Source: Bauldia sp.
GTDB lineage: Bacteria; Pseudomonadota; Alphaproteobacteria; Rhizobiales; Kaistiaceae
Length of the DNA stretch: 64,000 nt
Direction: 5' to 3'
Assembly (NCBI GenBank): GCA_020849325.1
Contig: JADLGL010000024.1
Location: forward strand, 46,548 to 110,547
Below, piece after piece: positions 1 through 7,418 of the stretch. The notes under the pieces were generated by a model that ran no database searches, was not told the origin of the DNA, and worked only from the letters and a program-made list of their open reading frames with translations. Both the position numbers and the translations under genes were made by a program. How positions within the stretch are numbered: position 1 is the first letter of the stretch; each line of letters starts with the position of its first letter.

Positions 1-822
1 GGACTCGCGCACCAGTTCAACGACATGGCCGGGCGGCTGCAGGCCTCGCTCGCCGGCCTCGAGCAGCGCGTGGCGGAGCGGACGGCGCAGCTCGCGGACA
101 AGAGCCGCCAGCTCGAACTCGCGAGCCAGCACAAATCCCAGTTCCTCGCCAATATGAGCCACGAGCTCCGCACGCCGCTCAACGCCGTCCTCGGGTACAC
201 CGAGCTGATGATCGACGAGATCTATGGCGCGATGCCCGACCGGGCGCGCGAGGTTCTGGCCCGCGTCCAGGTCAATGGTCGCCACCTCCTCCAGATGATC
301 AACGACGTCCTCGACCTGTCGAAGATCGAGGCCGGCCAGCTCGACCTCGCGCGCGAGCGCTACGATCTCGGCGCGATCGTTGCCGCGGTCGTCTCCTCGA
401 CGGGGTCGCTGGCGCAGGCGAAGGGCCTCGCCGTCACCACCGCGATCGATCCGGGTCTCCCCGCCGGCATCGGCGACCCGCGGCGGGTGACGCAGGTCGT
501 GCTCAATCTCCTCGGCAATGCGATCAAGTTCACCGACGCCGGGCTCGTTGCGGTCTCGCTGCGGGCGGAGGGCCAAAGCCTCGAGCTCACGGTGCGCGAC
601 ACCGGTCCGGGCATCGCACCGGCCGACCAGGGCCGGGTCTTCAACGAGTTCCAGCAGCTCGATTCGTCGAGCACGCGGGCGAAGGGCGGCACCGGACTCG
701 GCCTCTCGATCTCGAAGCGCATCGTCGATCTCCATGGCGGCTCGATCACGCTCGAATCGCGCGTCGGCGAGGGGGCAGTTTTCCGGGTCCGGTTGCCGGC
801 AGACCGCGGGGAGACGGCATGA
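1..822 (+). CDS. Sensor histidine kinase, C-terminal part (5' end outside window)
   Basis: The reading frame is open from base 1, so the N-terminus (probably a sensor and HAMP segment) lies outside the window. A coiled-coil linker (about residues 9-45) leads to a HisKA H-box, NMSHELRTPL, with the phospho-acceptor His near residue 54. The HATPase region follows, with an N-box (LLGNAIKF), a G1 box (DTGPGIAP) and a G2 box (GGTGLGLSISKRI). All ATP-binding motifs look intact, so it should autophosphorylate. Its stop overlaps the next start (ATGA). The direct partner is probably the single-domain receiver that follows, then the receiver-cyclase. The signal sensed is not visible here. Confidence 0.9.
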   Translation, partial: GLAHQFNDMAGRLQASLAGLEQRVAERTAQLADKSRQLELASQHKSQFLANMSHELRTPLNAVLGYTELMIDEIYGAMPDRAREVLARVQVNGRHLLQMINDVLDLSKIEAGQLDLARERYDLGAIVAAVVSSTGSLAQAKGLAVTTAIDPGLPAGIGDPRRVTQVVLNLLGNAIKFTDAGLVAVSLRAEGQSLELTVRDTGPGIAPADQGRVFNEFQQLDSSSTRAKGGTGLGLSISKRIVDLHGGSITLESRVGEGAVFRVRLPADRGETA

Positions 823-1202
823 CGAAGCGCGTTCTGGTCATCGAGGACACCGACGACAACCGCCGCATCCTGCGGGATCTCCTTGCGAGCGCCGGCTACG
901 AGACGATCGAGGCCTGCGACGGCGGCGAGGGCCTCGCGCTGGCGCGGCGCGACCCGCCCGACCTCATCCTCCTCGACATCCAGCTGCCGGTGCTCGACGG
1001 CTTCGAGGTGGCGCGCCTCCTCCGGGCCGACGCCAGGCTGCCGCGGGTGCCGATCGTGGCGGTGACCTCGTTCGCCCTTGCCGGCGACGAAGGGCGCGCC
1101 CGCGATGCCGGCTGCGACGCCTATGTGTCGAAGCCGTTCAGCCCGCGCGAACTCCTCGCCCTCGTACGGCGGCTCCTCCCGGAGGCCGGCGCCCATGCGT
1201 GA
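819..1202 (+). CDS. Single-domain response regulator (CheY-like receiver)
   Basis: This 127-residue protein is only a receiver domain: an acidic pair near the N-terminus (VLVIEDTDDN), the phospho-acceptor Asp in ILLDIQLPVLDG, a conserved Thr/Ser (VAVTSFA) and Lys (VSKPFS). It has no output domain, so it probably works as a phosphotransfer intermediate or by protein contact. It overlaps the kinase gene by 4 bp and the receiver-cyclase gene by 8 bp, so the three genes are very likely co-transcribed and translationally coupled. Comparable DivK-type receivers are common in alphaproteobacteria, but this is not close enough by eye to be called DivK. Confidence 0.9.
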   Translation: MTKRVLVIEDTDDNRRILRDLLASAGYETIEACDGGEGLALARRDPPDLILLDIQLPVLDGFEVARLLRADARLPRVPIVAVTSFALAGDEGRARDAGCDAYVSKPFSPRELLALVRRLLPEAGAHA

Positions 1203-2304
1203 GCCGCCGCGCATCCTGGTGGTGGACGATGCCCCGGACGCCCGTAACATCCTCCGCGACCGTCTCGTTGCCGGCGGCTACGACGTGCGCACCGCCGCGG
1301 ACGGCCTCGCCGCCATCGACCTCGTCGCCACCGACCCGCCCGATCTCGTCCTCCTCGACGTGATGATGCCCGGCATCGACGGCTTCGAGACCGCGCGGCG
1401 GCTGAAGGCCCTGCCGGGCCTGCCGTTCGTCCCGATCGTGCTCCTGACCGCCCGGACCGACAGCGCCGACGTCGTTGCCGGCCTCGCCGCCGGCGCCGAC
1501 GACTATCTCGGCAAGCCGATCGACCACGATGCGCTCCTTGCCCGCGTCCGGGCGATGCTGCGGATGAAGGCGCTGCAGGACGAGGTCGCCGCGCAGGCGG
1601 CCGAGCTCGCCGCGTGGAACGGGCGGCTCGAGGCCCGCGTCGCGGCGCAGGTGGAGGAGATCGAGCGGATCGGCCGCCTCCGCCGCTTCCTCGCCCCGCA
1701 GGTCGCCGACGCCATTCTCGGCTCGAGCAGCGAAGCCACGGCGCTCGCCTCGCACCGGCGGGAGGTGGCGGTGCTGTTCTGCGATCTCCGCGGCTTCACG
1801 GCCTTTTCGGAGATCGGCGAGCCGGAGGACGTTATGACGCTGCTGGGCGAGTACCACGCCCTCGTCGGCGAGCGGGTCTTCCACCACCACGGCACGCTAG
1901 AGCGTTTTGCCGGCGACGCGGTGATGATCGTCTTCAACGACCCGATCCCGACGCCCTTCTACTGCCGCACGGCGGTGACGCTGGCGCGCGAGATCATGTC
2001 CGGCGCCGATGGCCTCTTCGCCCGCTGGCGGCGCCGCGGCGCCGAGCTCGGCCTCGGCATCGGCGCCGCGGCGGGCTTTGCCACGCTCGGCCGGATCGGC
2101 TTCGGCGACCGCTTCGACTACGCCGCGATCGGCACCGTCACCAACCTCGCCTCCCGCCTCTCCAGCCAGGCGGCTGCCGGCCAGATCCTCCTCGGCGCCC
2201 GCCTCGCGGAGGAAATCGCCCCCGAATGGACCTCCCGCCACGTCGGCGACCGCGACCTCCGCGGCTTTGCGCGGCCGGTGCCGGTGTACGAGCTGGCGGG
2301 GTAG
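1195..2304 (+). CDS. Response regulator with class III adenylate/guanylate cyclase output
   Basis: I start this 369-residue protein at the ATG followed by REPPRILVVDD, because upstream in-frame codons lie inside the receiver gene. Residues 1-120 are a receiver domain with phospho-Asp in LLDVMMPGIDG and Lys in LGKPID. A coiled coil at about 125-165 ([20 protein letters not shown]) links it to a class III cyclase domain. Metal-binding Asp residues are visible in VLFCDLRGFTAFSE and in RFAGDAVMIVF, and the transition-state Asn/Arg in AIGTVTNLASRL. It probably makes cAMP (cGMP cannot be excluded) when phosphorylated by the upstream kinase. The coiled coil would carry the signal to the dimeric cyclase. 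Confidence 0.9.
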   Translation: MREPPRILVVDDAPDARNILRDRLVAGGYDVRTAADGLAAIDLVATDPPDLVLLDVMMPGIDGFETARRLKALPGLPFVPIVLLTARTDSADVVAGLAAGADDYLGKPIDHDALLARVRAMLRMKALQDEVAAQAAELAAWNGRLEARVAAQVEEIERIGRLRRFLAPQVADAILGSSSEATALASHRREVAVLFCDLRGFTAFSEIGEPEDVMTLLGEYHALVGERVFHHHGTLERFAGDAVMIVFNDPIPTPFYCRTAVTLAREIMSGADGLFARWRRRGAELGLGIGAAAGFATLGRIGFGDRFDYAAIGTVTNLASRLSSQAAAGQILLGARLAEEIAPEWTSRHVGDRDLRGFARPVPVYELAG

Positions 2305-2355
2305 CGGATCGGGCGCTTCGCGGGCGACCGCACGACGGCAAATCCGATCGCCGCG

Positions 2356-2964
2356 CTACTCCCGATTCCGTGTGCACAAGGAGAGGACGCGGGACTGTTC
2401 TGCGGGGCTGCTCGCGAAAACTCCGCTGAACCGGGAAACGATCGTCGGGGCGCCGGTCACGCGCCGGCCGGCAATGGCCGATCCCAATCTGTGAACCTCG
2501 AGGACGACGGCGGCGCCTTTCGGGTCCAGCGTGTCGCCGATCGCAGACAGGATCTCCTCCGCCAGACGTCCCTGATCCTGCAGCCGGTGGGCAAAGACAT
2601 CCACGACGCGGGCCAGCTTGGAGAGGCCGACCGCCCGTCCGCGCGGGAGATAGGCGATGTTCGCGAGGCCCCTGAACGGCGACATGTCGCGCTCGGAATG
2701 CGACGCGAACGGAATATCGCGGAGGAGCACCAGGTCGTCGTAGCCGTCGATCTCGTCGAAAGTCGTCGCGAGATAGACTTTGGCGTCGTCGCGATAGCCG
2801 GAATACATCTGGCGATACAGGCGGGAAACCCGCTCCGGTGTTCCCAATAGTCCGGGGCGTGCGGGATCGTCGCCCGCCCATCGGATCAGGACCCTGACCG
2901 CTGCCTCGGCTTCTTCGCGTGTCGGCAGGCGAAGATCAGCAGAGGCTGGTGCCAGAGACTCCAT
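2356..2964 (-). CDS. GTP cyclohydrolase I (FolE) homologue lacking zinc and catalytic residues
   Basis: The 202-residue protein has the FolE fold signature over its whole length: GTPERVSRLY, then AYLPRGRAVGLSKLARVVDVFAHRLQ, and a C-terminal GVF...SR segment. FolE of Escherichia coli binds zinc through Cys110, His113 and Cys181 and uses His112 and His179. Here the S-x-C-E-H-H motif reads SHSERD (residues 88-93), and the A-x-H-x-C motif reads VHRLG (157-161). All three zinc ligands and both His are therefore replaced in an ungapped alignment. It is unlikely to hydrolyse GTP in the usual way. It could be a pseudo-enzyme, a regulatory subunit, or a T-fold enzyme with another reaction. It is transcribed away from the flavoprotein cluster. 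Confidence 0.8.
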   Translation of the reverse strand: MESLAPASADLRLPTREEAEAAVRVLIRWAGDDPARPGLLGTPERVSRLYRQMYSGYRDDAKVYLATTFDEIDGYDDLVLLRDIPFASHSERDMSPFRGLANIAYLPRGRAVGLSKLARVVDVFAHRLQDQGRLAEEILSAIGDTLDPKGAAVVLEVHRLGSAIAGRRVTGAPTIVSRFSGVFASSPAEQSRVLSLCTRNRE

Positions 2965-2999
2965 GAAAGTAGGACCTCTGCTCGATTGCGGCAGCCGGA

Positions 3000-3017
3000 A
3001 TCCGGCGATCGCCGGAT
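3000..3017. promoter_or_regulatory. 18-bp perfect palindrome upstream of the FolE-like gene
   Basis: ATCCGGCGATCGCCGGAT is its own reverse complement over all 18 bases and lies 36 bp upstream of the FolE-like start codon. It is a good candidate operator, although GC-rich palindromes of this sort can also be DNA-modification or repeat signals. No regulator is assigned. Confidence 0.4.
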
Positions 3018-3025
3018 CGGCATGG

Positions 3026-3056
3026 AGCCGGCCGTCCTGGCTATCGACGGCCGGCT
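3026..3056. promoter_or_regulatory. Perfect 11-bp stem-loop in the divergent leader
   Basis: AGCCGGCCGTC (3026-3036) and GACGGCCGGCT (3046-3056) form a perfect 11-bp stem with a 9-nt loop. No U-tract follows on either side, so it is not a standard terminator. It lies in the presumed 5' leader of the FolE-like gene. Confidence 0.4.
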
Positions 3057-3148
3057 ACCACGAATGACCTACAGCCATCCCATGTACAACGCGAGTCTCC
3101 AGCGTATCGGATCATTGTCATATGGAAGAACAATCGCAGAGTAAAACA

Positions 3149-3164
3149 ACTACTGGCTAGTAGT
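3149..3164. promoter_or_regulatory. Inverted repeat ACTACT-N4-AGTAGT, candidate Rrf2 operator
   Basis: Perfect 6-bp arms flank a 4-bp spacer just ahead of a TTGACA hexamer and about 90 bp before the flavoprotein start. Dyad sites of this size are typical for dimeric Rrf2 regulators, and an Rrf2 gene ends this cluster. The link between the two is inferred. The sequence does not match the usual NsrR or IscR consensus as I know them. Confidence 0.35.
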
Positions 3165-3167
3165 CGA

Positions 3168-3195
3168 TTGACAAGACCAATAGAGGCAGCATTAG
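3168..3195 (+). promoter_or_regulatory. Candidate sigma-70 promoter of the flavoprotein cluster
   Basis: A perfect -35 hexamer TTGACA (3168-3173) is followed after 16 bp by CATTAG (3190-3195), a weak -10 element. The local A+T content is clearly higher than in the surrounding DNA. The -35 element starts 3 bp after the inverted repeat, so a bound repressor would block polymerase. Confidence 0.35.
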
Positions 3196-3253
3196 GCTGA
3201 GGTGCGGGTAGCTGCGCGATACGCGTAGCGGAGAGGGAACAAAGGGACGATCA

Positions 3254-4948
3254 ATGCGCAACGGGACTGGTGGGCCGAAAGACGTCAGCAGACGCAACTT
3301 CCTGCGGACGAGTGCTCTGGCGGGCGTCGGCGGTGCGGTGGCGGCCGCGGGCATGGGGTCCGCCCCGGCAGCGGCCCAGGAGAGTGCAGACATCGCCTGG
3401 GACGTCGAGACCGATGTCATCGTCATCGGTGCCGGCGCATCGGGTCTTCCGGCAAGCATTGCCGCGCGTGACGAGGGCGCCGAAGTCATCGTCGTCGAGC
3501 ATCATTTCGACATCGGCGGCATCGCGATCATGAGCGGTGGCAACATCGCCATCGGCGGCGGCAACCGACTCCAGATCGCGGCCGGGCAGGACGATTCGCC
3601 GGATCAGGTGTTTGCGCGCATCACCCGGCCGATCGAGGAACGTTTCGCCGATCGCGAACTGACGCGCCGCTATGTCGACGAGCAGGTCGCCACGTTCAAC
3701 TTCCTCGAGGCGAACGGGGTCAACTTCGACCGCCACGGCACCGATGTGCCGCGCGAGGGCGGGCCGGGGGTCAACAGCCCGACGCAGGTGCGGCCGCACG
3801 AGTGGCCCATCCGCGTCGCCGTGGTGTCACACGACCAGGGCCGCAACGGATCCGGCATCGTCCGGCCGCTCGAACTCAGCGCGCGCAACAAGGGCGTCCA
3901 GTTCCTTCTCTCGCACACCCTCACGGACATCTATCGCGAACAGCCGTTCGCCGGTCGGGTGACCGGCGTGCGCGTCATGGAAGTCGATCGCTGGTTCCAG
4001 CCGATCCACAGGACCCTCAACATCCGGGCCCGCAAGGGCGTGATCATCTGCAGCGGCGGCCACGGCCACAACGTGGCTTTCCGCACGATGTACGATCCGC
4101 GGCTAACCGAAGAATATCAGTGGCACGGGCAGCATACGGCGGTGGCGAACGCCGTTCCGTCGATCGCCGCCATCAAGGTCGGCGCTGCGCTCGGAAGCAC
4201 CGGCAACGGGACGCAGGAGGGAACCGGCAACGCGCCGGACAAGGGACGCTGGGCGGTGCAGGACAACTATGTCCGCGGCGCGCAGACGCCTGAGAGCGCG
4301 ACGTTCTTCCGGCATCGCGCCACCGGGCTCCCCGCAGCCTGGGCCGAGTGCCTTCTGGTCAAGGAGAACGGGCTCCGGTTCTGGGACGAGACCGACGACA
4401 GCGAGGACGGCTACTTCGCCCACGCCCTGGAGCCGACAGGGGTTCCGGGCAAGCTGCTCGGCGGCGGTCCGGTCTGGGCGATCTTCGACGCGGATACCGT
4501 CACGCGCCGCGGCTACGGCACGGGCTATCCCGACGTCGATCGTGCCGGCGGCTATTTCTTCAGCGGCGAGACGCTGGAGGAGCTCGCAGGCCAGCTCCAC
4601 TACAACACCTATCAGCTGCGGCCGATGCCGGGTGATGTGCTTCGGGCAACGGTCGAAAAGTTCAACTCCTTCGTGGATACGGGCGTCGATACGGACTTCG
4701 CCCGCGCCAATCTCCAGTTCAAGATCCAGACGCCGCCGTTCTACGCGGCGTGGTCGACACCGGTGCTCCACGATTCCTATACGGGGCTGCGGGCCAACAC
4801 CAATTGTCAGGTGGTCGACATGGCCGGGAGTGCGATTCCCGGACTGTACGTGGCCGGCGAGTCCCTCGGCGGGATCAAGCAGCACGGTCTCGGCCGCTGC
4901 ATCGTCACCGGCCGCGTCGCCGGAATGGAGTGCGTGCGCGCTTCCTAG
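3254..4948 (+). CDS. Tat-exported FAD-dependent oxidoreductase (fumarate reductase/ketosteroid dehydrogenase-like flavoprotein)
   Basis: The 564-residue protein begins with a twin-arginine signal, SRRNFLRTSALAG, ending near AAAQ (residues 38-42). A dinucleotide-binding motif VIGAGASGLPAS (about residue 57) and GGIAIMSGGN follow, as in the FAD-binding-2 family (fumarate reductase flavoproteins, 3-ketosteroid dehydrogenases, urocanate reductase). The FAD-capping C-terminus is present (GLYVAGESLGGI, then GLGRC). Folded, cofactor-loaded export by Tat places it in the periplasm. There is no fused heme domain, so electrons probably pass to or from the cytochrome c encoded two genes downstream. The substrate cannot be told from sequence. 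Confidence 0.85.
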   Translation: MRNGTGGPKDVSRRNFLRTSALAGVGGAVAAAGMGSAPAAAQESADIAWDVETDVIVIGAGASGLPASIAARDEGAEVIVVEHHFDIGGIAIMSGGNIAIGGGNRLQIAAGQDDSPDQVFARITRPIEERFADRELTRRYVDEQVATFNFLEANGVNFDRHGTDVPREGGPGVNSPTQVRPHEWPIRVAVVSHDQGRNGSGIVRPLELSARNKGVQFLLSHTLTDIYREQPFAGRVTGVRVMEVDRWFQPIHRTLNIRARKGVIICSGGHGHNVAFRTMYDPRLTEEYQWHGQHTAVANAVPSIAAIKVGAALGSTGNGTQEGTGNAPDKGRWAVQDNYVRGAQTPESATFFRHRATGLPAAWAECLLVKENGLRFWDETDDSEDGYFAHALEPTGVPGKLLGGGPVWAIFDADTVTRRGYGTGYPDVDRAGGYFFSGETLEELAGQLHYNTYQLRPMPGDVLRATVEKFNSFVDTGVDTDFARANLQFKIQTPPFYAAWSTPVLHDSYTGLRANTNCQVVDMAGSAIPGLYVAGESLGGIKQHGLGRCIVTGRVAGMECVRAS

Positions 4949-5044
4949 TCCCGTGCCCGGGTCGTGGTGGGGGCTCCGTCGGGGCCCCCGAACCCGGCCG
5001 GGATTCGGAACAGTCCGCGCGGCTCCGCAGGCGACAGTATCCAT

Positions 5045-6037
5045 ATGACCGCGACACCGAGCGCCTTCCCCATCCGGCTCGAGCTCAAGAAGCGCCTGCC
5101 GGAAACAGTCGACGTTGCGGCGATCTTCAAGCTCGCCCTGGTGGTCGAGACGGATTCCGGTTGTGACCTCACCGGCATTCCGTTTCTGATCGAGGACGGC
5201 GGGGCGGTCGTCGCCAGCGGGGTCTTGCCCACCGTCAGACGCCTCACCCGCGACTCCGAGGAATACGATCCGCGTCATGGTCCGGTGGACCTCCGCGATT
5301 CCGCGGAAATCGCGATTCTGGCGCCGGCGGGGATCGGTTCGTACCAGTGGACGCTGAGGCTGCCCGAGGCCGCAGTGGGGGGCGTCGCCCATCAGGCTGC
5401 CGCGCTGACGTTCCAGTTCGCGACCGGGGCGCATTCCACCAGCCTCGCGGTCTGGGACAACCCGACGCCGGTGACGCTGGGGGCGCCCTTCAGCCTGAAG
5501 GTCGGTGCGAAGTGCAGCGCCGGCTGCTGCCTGACCGGGGAGACGATCGAGATCCTCGACGCGGAGGGGCGCGTCGTCGGCGCCGGCGTCCTGGGTGAGG
5601 CGGTGTGGCCGGGGACGACATCGTTGTACTGGGCGTCGATATCGGTCGAGGGACCGGTCGGAGAGGGCCCCTGTCGCTGGTCGGTCCGAATGGCGTCGCC
5701 GCCACAAGAACTGCCGCACGGGAGTGCGGCGGCGGTGAGTTTCAGTTCCGTGGCGACGCGGCCGGCGGAGCACAAGGTCTCGATTGCCGTCGTCGAGCAG
5801 GAAACGGGAAAGCCGGTCGCGCGCGCGCAGGTCCGACTGGGGGCGTTCCGTGCCGTCACCAACGATGCCGGCGCGGTGACCCTCGAGCTCCCGAGCGGCG
5901 ATTTCACCCTGCGTGTGTTCAAGGAGAACTACGACGCGCCGGAGCAGTCCCTTGCGGTCAAAGACGATCTCGAGGTTCTCGTTTCCGCTCGCGCGCTGCC
6001 GATAGAAGAGCCATACTCCCGCTACTGGAAAACCTGA
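5045..6037 (+). CDS. Uncharacterised cytosolic protein with C-terminal carboxypeptidase-regulatory-like beta domain
   Basis: I place the start at the ATG before TATPSAFPIRLEL, because the longer frame upstream is low-complexity and has no clear ribosome site. The 330-residue product has no signal peptide or membrane segment. It looks all-beta: repeated alternating hydrophobic strands, a CSAGCCL segment around residue 160, and a final domain of about 85 residues (EQETGKPVARAQVRLG...VTNDAGAVTLELPSG) resembling carboxypeptidase-regulatory/PEGA beta-sandwiches. It ends in YSRYWKT. I do not recognise a family for the first 240 residues. It lies between the flavoprotein and cytochrome genes, so a role as assembly factor or partner is possible. 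Confidence 0.75.
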   Translation: MTATPSAFPIRLELKKRLPETVDVAAIFKLALVVETDSGCDLTGIPFLIEDGGAVVASGVLPTVRRLTRDSEEYDPRHGPVDLRDSAEIAILAPAGIGSYQWTLRLPEAAVGGVAHQAAALTFQFATGAHSTSLAVWDNPTPVTLGAPFSLKVGAKCSAGCCLTGETIEILDAEGRVVGAGVLGEAVWPGTTSLYWASISVEGPVGEGPCRWSVRMASPPQELPHGSAAAVSFSSVATRPAEHKVSIAVVEQETGKPVARAQVRLGAFRAVTNDAGAVTLELPSGDFTLRVFKENYDAPEQSLAVKDDLEVLVSARALPIEEPYSRYWKT

Positions 6038-6069
6038 AGTCGTCGTCCAAACAAACCGAAGTGTCCCCG

Positions 6070-6489
6070 ATGAGATTCTCCATAGTCGGCGCCTCTGTCC
6101 TGGCCGTTGGCCTGATGACGGGGGCGGTCACAGCTCAAGAGCGAACCGCCTGGGCCGGCGTCTTCACGGACGTCCAGGCGGCGCGGGGCGGCGAGGTCTA
6201 TCTCACGGCATGCGCGATGTGCCACGGGCCTGACCTCGTGGCGACGGATCCGGAAGCGCCGGGTCTCGCCGGGTTCTCCTTCAACCTTCAGTGGATCGGC
6301 CGCACGCTGGCGGAGCGTTTCGACCGGATCAAGACGACGATGCCCATGGGCGCAGCCGGCAGCCTGACGGATCAGGAATATCTCGACATCATCGCCTACA
6401 TCCTTTCCTTCAACGGATACCCGGCCGGGTTGGAAGAGATGACACCCGCGACGGACCTCGGCGGGATCACAATCACCCGGCCGCCGTAA
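6070..6489 (+). CDS. Periplasmic class I cytochrome c
   Basis: The 139-residue precursor has a Sec signal peptide (residues 1-22, ending VTAQ), one CXXCH heme site, CAMCH (Cys48, Cys51, His52), and a probable axial Met in [11 protein letters not shown]. The C-terminal helix [15 protein letters not shown] is typical of small monoheme cytochromes c that accept electrons from periplasmic dehydrogenases. I chose the ATG at 6070 over an in-frame GTG nine bases earlier, since the signal peptide begins MRFS. It sits 32 bp after the unknown protein gene. Heme attachment would need the Ccm system, which is encoded at 39569-42553. Confidence 0.9.
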   Translation: MRFSIVGASVLAVGLMTGAVTAQERTAWAGVFTDVQAARGGEVYLTACAMCHGPDLVATDPEAPGLAGFSFNLQWIGRTLAERFDRIKTTMPMGAAGSLTDQEYLDIIAYILSFNGYPAGLEEMTPATDLGGITITRPP

Positions 6490-6575
6490 GGCGTCGCGGG
6501 GCTTCGCCGATCGATCATCTCGTGGACCGCCGCCAGCATCCGACTGCCGACGTCGATCGAACCTTCGGAAGGCGC

Positions 6576-6878
6576 ATGAACACCTCAAATCACGAGCGTT
6601 CGCCCGCAGAACATGATCTGCGCCTCGGCCTGATCGGCGGGACGAGCATCTGGCACTGGTTGATCGTGCTGGTCGTCGTCGTGCTTCTCTTCGGGCGCGG
6701 CAAGATATCCGATGTCATGGGTGACTTCGCGAAAGGCATAAAGAGCTTCAAGCGGGGCATCGCCGAGGACGACCCTTCGGCCGTATCCGGTCCTCGTCTC
6801 CGCGAGCGTGAGGCAGGTACCGCCGCGACTGGCCATGCCACGACGACGTCTCCGCAGAGCGATCGAAACCACCCGTGA
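6576..6878 (+). CDS. tatA: TatA/TatE-type twin-arginine translocase subunit
   Basis: The 100-residue protein has the TatA layout: one membrane helix ([17 protein letters not shown], residues 24-40), the FGRGK hinge, an amphipathic helix ([19 protein letters not shown]) and a charged tail. A GGAAGG ribosome site precedes the ATG. Unlike housekeeping TatA, whose helix starts within a few residues of the N-terminus, this one has a 23-residue polar extension. It is encoded 86 bp after the cytochrome gene, in a unit headed by a Tat substrate. I infer a private TatA for the flavoprotein. No tatB or tatC is present nearby, so it must use the general TatBC complex. Confidence 0.85.
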   Translation: MNTSNHERSPAEHDLRLGLIGGTSIWHWLIVLVVVVLLFGRGKISDVMGDFAKGIKSFKRGIAEDDPSAVSGPRLREREAGTAATGHATTTSPQSDRNHP

Positions 6879-6962
6879 GCGGACCGGGCGGTGCTTCGCG
6901 CTTCGTATCGCGCGCGCTTCGAAGCAGTCAGGTCTAGTCGCGAAGATGCGTGAGGCCGGCGC

Positions 6963-7418
6963 GTGCGATTAGATCCACAGACCGACTACGCCATTCGCAT
7001 CCTTCTTTTTCTGGCCAGTACCGACGGCTGCTCCACCAGCCTCGCGGTGATCGCTGCGAAGCTGAACGTATCGCGCGGATACGTTGCAAAACTCGTGACG
7101 TCCCTCATGAAGAACGGCCTCGTGGTCTCGCACCGCGGCCGCGCCGGCGGACTCGAGTTGCAACGAAGAGCGAGCGACATATCGATCGGAGACGTACTGA
7201 GGGCCGTCGAGCGATCGACGGCGCTCGTCGAATGCCAGGACGATCGCCGGGCCTGTTCTTCAGACAATCAGTGTGTCTTCGTGACGATGTGCAGGCTTCC
7301 GGCCTACCTCAAGAGGGCGGCGGCGTCGTTCTTCGTGGAACTGGACCGTGTCACTCTGGCTGACATTCTGAGCGTTCCCATCGAACAGCGCGTGATGCCG
7401 CAATATCCTTTGCGTTGA
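6963..7418 (+). CDS. Rrf2-family transcriptional regulator, NsrR-like
   Basis: The 151-residue protein starts at GTG. It has an N-terminal winged helix (DYAIRILLFLAST...VSRGYVAKLVTSL) and a wing with SHRGRAGGLEL, as in Rrf2 regulators. Cys91, Cys98, Cys104 and Cys110 form a ligand cluster; the C-x5-C-x5-C spacing of the last three resembles Fe-S binding in NsrR, and VEC...CRLPAYLKRA matches NsrR-type C-termini. It therefore probably senses nitric oxide or redox state through an Fe-S cluster. It closes the flavoprotein-cytochrome-TatA unit and may control the ACTACT/AGTAGT palindrome before that unit; the operator assignment is inferred. Confidence 0.85.
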   Translation: MRLDPQTDYAIRILLFLASTDGCSTSLAVIAAKLNVSRGYVAKLVTSLMKNGLVVSHRGRAGGLELQRRASDISIGDVLRAVERSTALVECQDDRRACSSDNQCVFVTMCRLPAYLKRAAASFFVELDRVTLADILSVPIEQRVMPQYPLR

